From positions 4,650,001-4,714,000 of the forward strand of contig NC_079238.1 in the NCBI RefSeq assembly GCF_027921745.1: 64,000 nucleotides of DNA, given 5' to 3'. The DNA is from Schizosaccharomyces osmophilus. Its lineage: Eukaryota; Ascomycota; Schizosaccharomycetes; Schizosaccharomycetales; Schizosaccharomycetaceae. Positions 21,964 to 31,721 of this stretch are shown here, piece by piece. Position numbers and translations under genes: made by a program. The notes under the pieces are model-generated. The model searched no databases and was not told where the DNA came from. It saw only the letters and a program-made list of their open reading frames with translations. Numbering within the stretch: the stretch's first letter is position 1; each line of letters begins with the position of its first letter.

Positions 21964-23388
21964 ATGAATGCTATGATACTATTATTAAAAAAGCCATTTA
22001 AAAATTCTTTAAGTTATGCACAAAACTACTTTGTAAAAAGATTCTCGCAGTATAACCACGAAGAGCGACTGTTTACAAATTTACACAGGAAGGAGAGACG
22101 ATCGATCAAAGATGCCTTAGATGAACAAACAAGATTTGAAATTACAAAGATTCTTAAAAAAGATCCAATTGACATTGTATGTGCCTTTCCTGGGAATCAA
22201 ACCCACAATTCTCAATGGTGCCAGGTTGCTAATTTCTAACATTAGATAAAAACTATAGAAAAGTCGCGTCTGAGAGGCAAAAGCTCAGGAATGCCTACGT
22301 TTCTGAAAATGTTGGATGTTAGAGATGAAATGGCCAAGGACAGCAATATCGAAAACAAACGTAAAACAAGTGTTGTCGTCATCAATGCAGCCGAAAACGA
22401 ACCCGGGACTTTTAAAGATAGAATGCTGTTGTCTTATGAACCGTTGAAGATCATTGAAGGAGCATTGATTGCTTCTAGTGCAGTAGACTCCACCCTTTGC
22501 TACATATATACCCGAAAAGATTACTACGCAGAAATGATTAACTTACAAAAATCAATAGTACAATGTTATGGAAGCAAACTATTAGGAAGAAATATCCTTG
22601 GAACCAATACAAAACTGGATATTCTTGTTCATCCAGGTGCAGGTACTTATATCACCAGTGAAGAGTCCGCTTTATTAGAATCTCTCGAAGGTCGTTTTCC
22701 GATCGCAATGCAACTGCCTCAGCCCGTAAGTGCAAAGGGTTTATTTGGATTACCGACTCTTATGCTGAATGTGGAGACAGCAGCCAATTTATCTGATATC
22801 ATGAAGAGAGAAATATCGAATAAGGAAGTTGAAAATAATTATGAAACCAAGCTGTTTTGCATCTCGGGAGATGTGAACAATCCAGGTATAACAGAGGGGA
22901 AGTTATCTTGTAGCTTGAAAGAACTCATCGAAACACACACAGGGGGTGTGAAAGATGGATGGGACTCATTGGTCGGCGTATATGCTGGGGGTCCAGCTTC
23001 AGGCATTTTAAATAAGGAACAGTGTGAACGGACGACTATGGATTACCAGACTTTGGAAGCACTTGGCTGCAATCTTAAGAATGGATCACTTATTGTGCTA
23101 AATAACCAGGATCATGTTGTTGATAGCCTTCTCAACTTCTTTAGGTTCTACTCCAAAGAAACTTGTCATATTTGTCCCGTTTGTCGTCCAGGAATTGAAG
23201 ATGTTGAGGATGTATTGACTGATTTACAACATGGAACAGCGAATTTTGGTGAAATACAAAATATACTTTCACGTTTTCAACAACCTATGCAAGAAGGTAT
23301 AGTTTGCGGTTTTGCTGATAATTTTCGACGCCCATTTCTAACTTATGTAAACAACTTTCAGCACGACCTCGTCCGACGAACACGATGA
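21964..23388 (+). CDS. NDUFV1-like (complex I 51-kDa homologue), mitochondrial
   Basis: Two exons, 21964-22176 and 22246-23388 (donor GTATGT, acceptor ACATTAG, phase 0), giving 451 aa, near the full NDUFV1 length. The match is end to end: 'HEERLFTNLHRKERRSIKDAL', 'NAAENEPGTFKDR' (NADH site), 'GAGTYITSEESALLESLEG', and a [4Fe-4S] motif CHICPVC with the fourth Cys in 'GIVCGFADN'. Fission yeasts lack proton-pumping complex I, so this is a retained relative of unknown role (S. pombe SPBC18E5.10). The usual FMN-loop GRGGAGFPTG reads GKSSGMPTF here, so flavin binding may be lost or altered. The basic, Ser/Phe-rich N-terminus suits mitochondrial import. Confidence 0.82.
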
Positions 23389-23448
23389 TAACATACATTT
23401 TAATTTCTGTATCAAAATAATAAATTAATGGTTCTTAATGTATATTTT

Positions 23449-24991
23449 TCACTCAGAATCCTCGCAGGTTACTTGTGTAAGATACTGACCATTGACTTGA
23501 GAATCGGCAACCCCCAATTCATTCCAAGTATGTACACCAGTTCCAAGGTTCCCAACAAACACGGAAACACCAGCACTCTGATCAACAAATGCTGCTTTTG
23601 CTAATGTAGTGTTAATAGCCCCTAAAGCTAAAGTCCACTTTGGCTGAACAACGGCATCTGATTGCTCGCAAGCGTAACCAGAAGGTATATCGATAGATAG
23701 CACTAGGGCATTTTGTTTGTTTATCCAGTTGATCAAAGAAGTTGTTTTTTTGTCATTAGCAGAGTGGAAACCGCTGACAGTATCGACAATTAGCTCAATC
23801 GGAGAAGAAAACTTATCAACAAATTCAGCAAAATTTTCATTTGGCATATGTCCTCCAGCGGCTAAAAACATGAGTAATTGCTTGTTATCAACATTGTAAG
23901 GTGTCAATAAACGAAGAACCACGTTTACACCGATAGCACAGAGTCTTCTTCCAGCTGCAACAGCCGCGGATGCATGGTCATGCTGACCCACGACGATACA
24001 AACTAAAGGCTGGGAGTTATGGTTAGAAGCCGTGAATCGTTTATGTCCACCCAAGACAGAGTATATAAATTGGGAAATAATCTGAGCAGCATTTTCAATG
24101 ACGATATCTGTGCTCGTTTTCGCAATAGCTAATGCTACAGCCTGTGCGAGTATATCGGGTTGAACTGTGCTTAATTTTTCGCCAGACACTGTTCGTATAA
24201 CTGTCGGAGCTAACTGACCATGACGGTCCTTTTTGTTTGAAGTTTCAAAATTAGAACCAACTTTGGAGTTTGATCCTTTCGAAGACGATTCATTAATCAT
24301 CAAGGAAGCCAAGGAAGCATCGATGTTATTTCTAAATTTCTTGGTAAAGGAAGGGCTTGGGTTTTTTGAGTCTGAGGAAATCTCTTTTTCGTTAGAATCC
24401 AAAACATTCTCGTTGGGATGATAGTTTGTAGGATGGTGGCTTTTGTTGTGCGCCACGAGTAATTTTGTAGGGTCTTTCTTATCTTTTTCCTATACAAGGA
24501 TGCATGTTAGTACTATGTCTAGTTCATCAGTCCCTAGAGGCCTTGCAATTAAGCAATGAAGAAATATACTTCTTTCATGCAATGCCTCTTTCTTTTAGTA
24601 TTTGACGTACCCGAAATTCTGCAAATATCTGTTTTTTGTCAAATTTCTCCAAGTTTGCTGCGAAGTCAAACTCGCCATCACAATCCATAGCCCATTGACC
24701 TTTAGAAGAATCATTCTTTGTCTTTGATTTGCTAGGTGTGTTTCCTAAATTGGTGTTGGAAGCCGGCTTTGAGTTATTCTTTTTTGACGATGGTGAGGGT
24801 GAACCAGGGACACTTGGTACAAGTTTTAGGTTTTTTATGTCCGACGTAACTATGCTTTTTGTAGTATTATCCGAGAGTCTTAATTGAAGCGCCGCATTTG
24901 CTGCATCAAAGTTTGCAATAACCCCTTGTGCAACATCTTCATTATTGAGGTATACCTCTACTTTGGAACCATAAAAATCAGCAACAGACAT
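23449..24991 (-). CDS. edc3: Enhancer of mRNA decapping Edc3
   Basis: P-body scaffold that binds Dcp2 and promotes decapping. Exons in transcript order: 24991-24611 and 24489-23449. The intron has donor GTACGT, a perfect TACTAAC branch and acceptor TGTATAG, in phase 0; total 473 aa. Domains in order: a divergent LSm domain (residues ~1-65, 'VADFYGSKVEVYLNNEDVAQG'), a Ser/Asn linker, an FDF domain ('GEFDFAANLEKFDKKQIF', spanning the exon junction), and a YjeF_N Rossmann dimerisation domain (~230-473, 'PLVCIVVGQHDHASAAVAAGR'). The start at 24991 (MSVADFYG) is preferred over non-ATG codons upstream. Confidence 0.92.
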
Positions 24992-25490
24992 GTCTAATAA
25001 ATTACTGTACAATCTCTCCACAAACGAGAGTTGTATTAATAAAAAAACTGATCGAAAACACTCAAATTCAATGAATGGTAGGTCTATAACATAGATGTTG
25101 TAACTTCATGCAGACCAACTGAAAGCATCACTCTGGTGTGCTAATGTAAATAACGAATTAAAGCATACAGCAAAGTTTATTTCTGGATTATCAACAAAAA
25201 CTTACTCATTAGAAATAGCCATAAAAGGTGGAAACATACAAAGGTTGTTTTATTCATTGTCGAGTAAACAGTAGATATAAGGCGCTATGCTATCTTAGGG
25301 AAACTTTCCAGTATCCTTTTCAACTCAGTTAAAATCGTTCCAACATGAGCATGTCTGAGTCAATTTGAAATTATTTATATTGAAGACTATTTTTGATTTA
25401 AAAGTTTTATTTCAAACAGAAAAAATAAACCAAAACTGAGCCAAGAAAGTGAAACATTTATCAGATGATTAAATCCATAGAACTCTGGGT
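24992..25490. other. edc3 promoter / mas2 3' region
   Basis: About 500 bp, AT-rich, no gene. Confidence 0.55.
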
Positions 25491-26960
25491 TTATTTGCCA
25501 AGTCCTGCTTTCTTGCAAAGTGATAAGATATCACCAATTTGGTTTTCGTTACCGTGAGTCAAAATTGTGGGCTTTCCTGTTCCTTTTCCAGGATTGTTTA
25601 CATTACCAGTCAAAACTCTTCGAGCAACTCTAGTCAAGTCGGCGGGAGTCAAACTTTCTATCCTTTCACACATTTCCCTGGGAGAAATATAATCACCATT
25701 CTGGGTTTGGACTTGACGTCCTAAATCTTCAAGGGAAATCATTCTGCTTTCCAGGTTCATAAGTAAGGAACTACGAAGCTGATTTTTAGCTCTCTCTGCT
25801 TCTTCTTTGCTAATAGACATGGCAATGCTGCAGAGTTCACGAATTATAATCGGAGCGGCCAAATGAGAAGCATCGTCCAAAATCGTGATAAAGATACCAA
25901 AAAGACCACTATCGGTATAACTGTGATTAAATGCCATGCATGTTTCGACCCAGGGGTACTGGTTCAGGACGTCTAAATACAAACGAGAATACATACCTTT
26001 TCCAGGGCCTCCAGCACTAAAGGATCCACCGCCTCCTAGCAAGAATTGAAGACAAGCCAATGCATAAATATCGGGGTCAGTAACCGATAACCCCTCCATA
26101 GCTATTAATACATGGGAAAACTCCTGTTGATAGGGAACCAAAGGCGCTTCTTTTTTGTTGATTGACATACTTCCACCAGTGTAATGGGAATATTCCGATG
26201 ACACCGGGGGTTGATTTGATTTTGGTAGATGACCATAAAATTCCTCGGTTATGTTTCGAGCGACGTTTTCGGGAATACCAGAATAAGCAAGTGTCATATT
26301 TTTTGGATGATAGAAATGTTCTAAATAACTGTGGATGCTATCTTCTGTCACAGAAGATGCCTTTTCAGGTGGGCAAAGCAAGGAGTTACCAAGGGTGTTA
26401 TTTTTGAAAGCAGTAACATGAGCCAATTCACCCAAAAGAGCGTCCGGCTTCGTCCAAAGCTCTGAATTTTCATAGTTGATGCTGTCACGATAATGCATAA
26501 GACCATCTTCTGAAATTTCAGGATAAAGAACGGTTTCTGATAAAAGTTTCGCCATTTTTTTAAAATCTTCGTTAAACACAGCAGTTTGGTAAATCATCGA
26601 CTCTCGACTAGTTGCACACATATAGTTACCGCCTAGAATCTCAAGCTTTGCTTTCATATCTTCTACCGATGTGTACTTTGTCCCTTGGAAAGCAAGTCGA
26701 TCCATAAAGTGACTAATCCCTGTTAATTCTTTTGTTTCATAACGAGATCCTGCGTTTACATATACGCCAAGGCCTGTAAAGTGCCCTGGTCGTGGATCTG
26801 TAACGTAGGTAATTCCATTGTCTAATTTTTGAGATCGAATAGGATATTCTTCAAGTTCATTCGTAGAGAAAAAATTTTTTGTTCTTAAACATGACTTTAA
26901 TCCATGCTTATATGAAGGTAAAATCCCAACATTTGAGCGTAAATTGAGTGGAAGTTTCAT
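25491..26960 (-). CDS. mas2: Mitochondrial processing peptidase alpha subunit
   Basis: 489 aa from the ATG at 26960. MPP-alpha recognises presequences in the matrix, while the beta subunit cleaves. The M16 fold is present but the zinc site HxxEH is replaced by 'HFMDRLAFQGT', as it should be in the alpha subunit. The substrate-binding glycine-rich loop is intact ('GGGGSFSAGGPGKGMYSRLY'). The N-terminus is basic with few acids (presequence). Adjacent to the mitochondrial IF3 gene, as in S. pombe (SPBC18E5.12c/.13). Confidence 0.93.
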   Translation of the reverse strand: MKLPLNLRSNVGILPSYKHGLKSCLRTKNFFSTNELEEYPIRSQKLDNGITYVTDPRPGHFTGLGVYVNAGSRYETKELTGISHFMDRLAFQGTKYTSVEDMKAKLEILGGNYMCATSRESMIYQTAVFNEDFKKMAKLLSETVLYPEISEDGLMHYRDSINYENSELWTKPDALLGELAHVTAFKNNTLGNSLLCPPEKASSVTEDSIHSYLEHFYHPKNMTLAYSGIPENVARNITEEFYGHLPKSNQPPVSSEYSHYTGGSMSINKKEAPLVPYQQEFSHVLIAMEGLSVTDPDIYALACLQFLLGGGGSFSAGGPGKGMYSRLYLDVLNQYPWVETCMAFNHSYTDSGLFGIFITILDDASHLAAPIIIRELCSIAMSISKEEAERAKNQLRSSLLMNLESRMISLEDLGRQVQTQNGDYISPREMCERIESLTPADLTRVARRVLTGNVNNPGKGTGKPTILTHGNENQIGDILSLCKKAGLGK

Positions 26961-27697
26961 TACTCGCACACTTCGTGGTGGTGCTAATTGAGGTGTGCAG
27001 TGAAGAGAGTGTCAAGCGCACCGACAAGGAATACCTTGTTTGAGGAAGTGAAATTCGATAGAATAAAAAAGAAATCTTCGTAGCATACTTCCAAACATTT
27101 GTTCGTTGGCCATTGCCTACCAATGGTCGGGATTTTTTCACAACCGAGCATTGGAAGCTGTACCTTTGTTAAATTGTTTATAGACGATATTCTTCCCGTT
27201 CTCTTACGATTGTAAAAGGTCTTTCTGATGTTCCTTTTCATACAAGCTGGACGTTTCATAACCTCATTTTTGCGTACTACTTCGGCGAGTTTCTAAAGCC
27301 GCTTTCGCAATGTCCTACGTTCTAAGTTAACTATTTTAAAAAGACAACAGGCCTTTTCAGATAACTCTTCGCGTGCTGATTTATTCAACAGGGAGATATC
27401 ACTTTCAATGAGAATTTATACTCTTCTATTCTGATACTAACATCTTGTTTATTAACGTATAACTGCAAGCGATACTGTAAACGGTGACGTTGGTAGAAAC
27501 ACCGAAAATGAATGTAATCACACACTCTCGGTCAGTCTTTCTTGTTGTCTTCGAGGCCTTTTGAATTCTATCATTTAAGAAAAGCAGTTCTTAATCACGC
27601 ATTTCATTCCATAAACTGGCCGTTTGAAACAAAAGCGCTGGGTTTGCTTGGATTATATATTTATATATGAACGTATAACTGTTAATCATCGGAAGTC
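26961..27697. other. Divergent mas2 / mtIF3 promoter region
   Basis: About 740 bp. A 91-codon minus-strand frame (26984-27259) ends just before mas2. It matches no family I know and may be an upstream ORF in the mas2 leader or chance. Confidence 0.45.
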
Positions 27698-28399
27698 ATG
27701 AGTATGTTACGAAATCTTCTATTTAAGCGTAGTATTACCTGCGGCCCATCATTTATAACATCCCAAATTCCCTGGCCGCGACTCAGCTGTTTTCGATATT
27801 TTCATTCTTCGTTCGTTTCACGTACCAATCTTAGTGAGTCTTTGAAAGAGTATTTCAAGGGGAGACTTAACGAAAGCATTGCATCTGAATATGTGTTTAT
27901 GCGGATGAAGGAAGATGGACGCCCAAATAAGCTTACGTGGTGTAGTCTCCATCAAGCAATTTCAAACGCTAGGGACATGGGAGATCATGCAGTGCTAAAA
28001 GTTGCAGACCGTTCAGAAAATGTAGAGCATCCTATTTGTGTTTATGCTCCAATTCAACTGTTGGAGAACAAGCAAAATGAAAAAGCTGTACAGGAAGACA
28101 AAATCCGTCGATCAAAACATAAGAGTAAAACTCGTTTACGATACATACTTTTGTCATGGAGAATTGATAATAACGATTTGGAAAGAAAACTAAAAGGAGC
28201 CGAAAAATTCCTTCAATCTGGTATTGCGGTAGAAATTCATGTCGAAGGAAAGAAAAATACTCCTCCAGCCTCTCCTGAACAAAAACAACAGATTATAGCT
28301 GCAATCACTCGATTAAGTCGTACTGCCAAGGAATCAACGCCTCCTAGCATTACCAAACACTCTGCTATTTTTAATTATCAAGGTGTCGAAAACAACTAG
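27698..28399 (+). CDS. Mitochondrial translation initiation factor IF-3
   Basis: 233 aa, one exon. The N-terminus is a clear presequence (MSMLRNLLFKRSITCG) with many Arg and Ser. The C-terminal half has the IF3 fold: 'KTRLRYILLSWRIDNNDLERKLKGAEKFLQSG' is the KEIRL...D...K.......FL..G pattern of IF3-C, followed by 'VEIHVEGKKN'. It should bind the small mitoribosomal subunit and prevent early subunit joining. A short TATA-like run precedes the start by ~40 bp. Confidence 0.8.
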   Translation: MSMLRNLLFKRSITCGPSFITSQIPWPRLSCFRYFHSSFVSRTNLSESLKEYFKGRLNESIASEYVFMRMKEDGRPNKLTWCSLHQAISNARDMGDHAVLKVADRSENVEHPICVYAPIQLLENKQNEKAVQEDKIRRSKHKSKTRLRYILLSWRIDNNDLERKLKGAEKFLQSGIAVEIHVEGKKNTPPASPEQKQQIIAAITRLSRTAKESTPPSITKHSAIFNYQGVENN

Positions 28400-28865
28400 C
28401 TTCTAAGAACCATCCTTTCATAATCCCCCTTTTTTATGATAGTTTGCCCTTTTAATCTCCACTTCGTCTTAAAAGATAACTTGGCGCTTGTTTCTGCACC
28501 TGCTCAAGGGACTTCAAGCAAGAGACCAAGACCTACTAAGATTTTCATTACTTTGAAATCATTCACCTGCCTCCTTCTTCTGTTGCATAAATATTTGATA
28601 TTTTATTGCTATTTTTTAAGTAGACTATCAATTGAAACATTTCATTAAAATTAACCTATTAGACAATACTTTATTCTTAAGCCTTGTGTAGACTTCTTAC
28701 CTACCTACAATAGCTAAAACCTCGCAACGTATATTGAGGAAGACACCTTTTTTAATTAAAGAAACAACCAACTTTCTGTCTTAAAAGTAAATCTTTGTCT
28801 TAATAAAGGTTTCTTAATTGACTCGATATTGAATTGATTGACAACCATTCCTTACAATTGAAACC
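28400..28865. other. mtIF3 - ctr6 intergenic region
   Basis: About 470 bp. A 70-codon frame at 28436 looks like chance. No convincing copper-responsive (Cuf1) element was identified by eye. Confidence 0.45.
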
Positions 28866-29318
28866 ATGGATCACGGCCACGATGATGGAAGTTCAATTAT
28901 TAAGCACTGTTCCATGAAAATGACATTTAATACTGACTATAATAATCTTTGTATCGTCTTCAAGCAATGGCATATTGGTTCTGGTTTGCAATTTGCCATT
29001 TCCTTGCTGGCCATTGTTTTTCTTGGATTCGCCTTTGAAAAACTACGTAGCTATAATTCTATCAAAGAATGTGATTTTCAACGCTCTTATGCCGAGCAAA
29101 CAAATGGACTACTTACGGCTTCGAAACGATCGGGAAAGATCAGTCGTCCATTGTGCCTTTGTGCCTTGTATGCTCTTCAACTCATATTCTCTTATTTCTT
29201 AATGCTCGTTGCTATGACTTACAATGCCTATGTAATTGCTGCAATTGCCATCGGTGCTGCCTGGGGCTACCGTCATTCACATTCTGATAGTCTACAGACT
29301 ATTGGTCTTTGCCATTAA
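28866..29318 (+). CDS. ctr6: Vacuolar copper transporter Ctr6
   Basis: 150 aa Ctr-family copper permease. The N-terminus is short with His/Met copper ligands ('MDHGHDDGSS', then 'HCSMKM'). There are three membrane segments: residues ~39-57, ~95-112 and ~113-133. TM2 contains the copper-gating M-x3-M ('MLVAM') and TM3 the packing GxxxG ('GAAWG'). Ctr6 exports copper from the vacuole in fission yeast. Its position beside nif1 agrees with S. pombe SPBC23G7.16 neighbourhood. Confidence 0.85.
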   Translation: MDHGHDDGSSIIKHCSMKMTFNTDYNNLCIVFKQWHIGSGLQFAISLLAIVFLGFAFEKLRSYNSIKECDFQRSYAEQTNGLLTASKRSGKISRPLCLCALYALQLIFSYFLMLVAMTYNAYVIAAIAIGAAWGYRHSHSDSLQTIGLCH

Positions 29319-29699
29319 TAATCGTTGCTTCTTCTCGCCCTCTTTTTTTACGCCTCTTACAGTCCTTGAACACCAAAACTTTGTAGTTAGTGCTGTAATT
29401 CTTTAGGAACTCTTTAATGCTTTATGAATCCCTCATTTTGCTTCGACTTCATAGTATTTGCTAACGAAACAATGTTTGTCCTTGCAAAAATTTCTTCATG
29501 AATACGAGGTTTTGGATATTTACTTATCTGTAGATGCTTTATGAATGATTATTTCTTATTTTGTATATTGTACAATAGTTAACGCGCTCTTCACTGATAC
29601 TGATTATAACCTGGAAAACCAAAGAACATAAATATTTAAAAAACAAAACCATTTGAAGGACAATACGTCTTCAATTCTTAAGCTCCGTAAAGAAAATCA
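29319..29699. other. Convergent ctr6 / nif1 3' region
   Basis: About 380 bp, AT-rich, no gene. Confidence 0.5.
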
Positions 29700-31721
29700 T
29701 TAAAGATAACGAACCGCCGATATAAAATTTCGAAACTTTGCCTTCGTTTTTCCATTCAATTTTACCGTGTTTACTTCAATGTTTTCCAGTATGTTAATAA
29801 CAAGAGTCACTTCTTTTGCTGCCGGCACGTTATAATTCAAGGGAAGATTGTACTTAGGTTTGTAAATCCATTTGCATTTTTGTGGAGGTAATAATCCCTG
29901 CGACTCAGCCAACAAGAAGTAATTAGCAGCCATTTGAGAATCCTTGTCGGCAACTGTTCCTAAAGAAAATTGAATTCCTGCTTCAAACTGAGCATCAACA
30001 TCTCCCCAAGCTCCGCTAAGCTTTATGAGATGTATACCCAATGGCCGATCCCTTGTGATGCCCCAGCCGTGCATAAAGCAGACAGCTAACTCATACAATA
30101 CTAGAGCGAGTAATAGTCGATCCGTAGTGTATCGCTTTGATTCTAATTCTGACGTGTATGTACTGTCAGAATTGACGGTAGCTTCCTGTAGAGAAATTGA
30201 CAGTTCACGCAAAAGGAAAGTAGCCGTTTTGAGAAGGAAAAGAAAAGAAACATGTGTTTTAGGAGAACAAGCCAATCCATGTCGAAGGTATAATCCATAA
30301 ATAAAAGAAGCCGTGTGATCGTCACGCCTAGCCGCAAAGCTGGAGTGTAAGAAGCCTTTGTTGAAATCATTAGAAAGATGATACCGAATCGCTTGATGCA
30401 AATGGTCTTCTTTAGATAAGTTTTCATATTTGAATAAGTTATTTTGAAAGGGGCTAAGGTCGGTTTTTAGGTTGGTATAGGGAATATCAACATGATTTTC
30501 ATCTACAAACTGAATTGCACTCATTGTCAAAGCTTGCAATGAAAACTCCAAATGTCGAAGAATCGGATATTCTAACCGAGTGGAAAGAGGAAGAAGTCTG
30601 AACGAATTGCTCAAGTCAACGTTGTGTGATTTGTTTTCTGCAAAACTTTGATAAATGTTAATGGATTTATTGATGGAGACCATTGTCTTGTTCAGATTAG
30701 CCCTTTCTTTGTCTGCTCTCTTCAAAAACGGAGATTGAGTTCTGAAAATAGAGACCGTTTGATGCTTTGGAGCGGACCTGGTAAATTGAATTGCTCCATG
30801 CAATGCTGCTGGACGGCTTTGACTGCCCAACGGGGAATCAAGGGATGATGATGATTGATTAGTGGTAGCAGCGTCATTTTGTTGGTCTCTTATGATAGCA
30901 GAAAAATCACCTACGTTAGAGGAGTTGGATATGTTGCTGATATTGTAAAATTCCGCAGAGGTCTCAGGACTGTTTAACGCCTCACTGGAATGTGAAACAG
31001 TCAAGGTACTTTCTAAGGATCTGACAGGTGGAGAAGAGCTTCCAAGAATAGTTGGGGAAGTAGAAGATCTGAGTACAGGAGGGCGGTTCGCAGAGGGAGC
31101 GCTTGGATTTGTTTCACGTTGAGGGGATGAAGCGGGCAATGCCAAATCATTCGGTTTTAGGAAATCAATCTGTTGACGGTATGGAGCGTTCGGTGGATGA
31201 AGTGATTTGAAGTATTCATCGTCGTCAAAATGATTGGCGACGGCATCATTATATTCAGAATTTGAAGACAGACGGGATTCAGCGTAAAGCTTTTCAGAGT
31301 ATTCAAAATCGTCATCTTCGTCATTATCGGGAGTGCCGAAAACGCTGCTTAGTTGTTTAGCAACATAATAATGATCCTCGTCATAGACACTAGGACCATG
31401 CGTTGCCATGGAGGAATGTGATTCTGAAGGGGTTAGAGGGGAGCCTGTTCGATGCATAGAAATCCCAGGAACTTTGTCTTTGGGTAAAACAAGACAGTCT
31501 TCAGATTTCGAGATTGGAGAATTCGCATAAGTATGCAAATTGAGTTGACGAGTTAAATCGCGGTGTTTTCGGGCTAAGGCGTCTAGCGGAGAAAGGCCAT
31601 GGTAGCCACTTCGACGAGAACCATCCAAACTTTCACCGTCCAATTTTGTATCAACAGACAAAGGACTACTTTGAATTTTGCTGAGGCCACCACTTGAGAG
31701 TTGCTGTTCCACTTCAGACAT
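29700..31721 (-). CDS. nif1: SEL1-repeat protein Nif1 (Nim1 inhibitor)
   Basis: 673 aa from the ATG at 31721 (MSEVEQQLSSGGLSK); the frame runs far upstream but its composition there is a Phe/Leu-rich leader artefact. In S. pombe Nif1 binds and restrains the mitotic inducer kinase Nim1/Cdr1. The N-terminal ~380 residues are Ser/Pro-rich and disordered. The C-terminal third holds SEL1-type helical repeats, e.g. 'FLHSSFAARRDDHTASFIYGLY' region, 'AVCFMHGWGITRDRPLGIHL' and 'DVDAQFEAGIQFSLG'. Length is close to S. pombe Nif1, and the neighbours ctr6 and sui1 agree. Confidence 0.85.
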   Translation of the reverse strand: MSEVEQQLSSGGLSKIQSSPLSVDTKLDGESLDGSRRSGYHGLSPLDALARKHRDLTRQLNLHTYANSPISKSEDCLVLPKDKVPGISMHRTGSPLTPSESHSSMATHGPSVYDEDHYYVAKQLSSVFGTPDNDEDDDFEYSEKLYAESRLSSNSEYNDAVANHFDDDEYFKSLHPPNAPYRQQIDFLKPNDLALPASSPQRETNPSAPSANRPPVLRSSTSPTILGSSSPPVRSLESTLTVSHSSEALNSPETSAEFYNISNISNSSNVGDFSAIIRDQQNDAATTNQSSSSLDSPLGSQSRPAALHGAIQFTRSAPKHQTVSIFRTQSPFLKRADKERANLNKTMVSINKSINIYQSFAENKSHNVDLSNSFRLLPLSTRLEYPILRHLEFSLQALTMSAIQFVDENHVDIPYTNLKTDLSPFQNNLFKYENLSKEDHLHQAIRYHLSNDFNKGFLHSSFAARRDDHTASFIYGLYLRHGLACSPKTHVSFLFLLKTATFLLRELSISLQEATVNSDSTYTSELESKRYTTDRLLLALVLYELAVCFMHGWGITRDRPLGIHLIKLSGAWGDVDAQFEAGIQFSLGTVADKDSQMAANYFLLAESQGLLPPQKCKWIYKPKYNLPLNYNVPAAKEVTLVINILENIEVNTVKLNGKTKAKFRNFISAVRYL

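Noticed and set aside
22180-22215. B-box-like GGTTTGATTCC on the minus strand in the NDUFV1-like intron
   Set aside because: No A box or cloverleaf around it; not a tRNA.
26984-27259. 91-codon minus-strand frame just upstream of mas2
   Set aside because: No recognisable family; could be a leader ORF, but nothing supports a protein.
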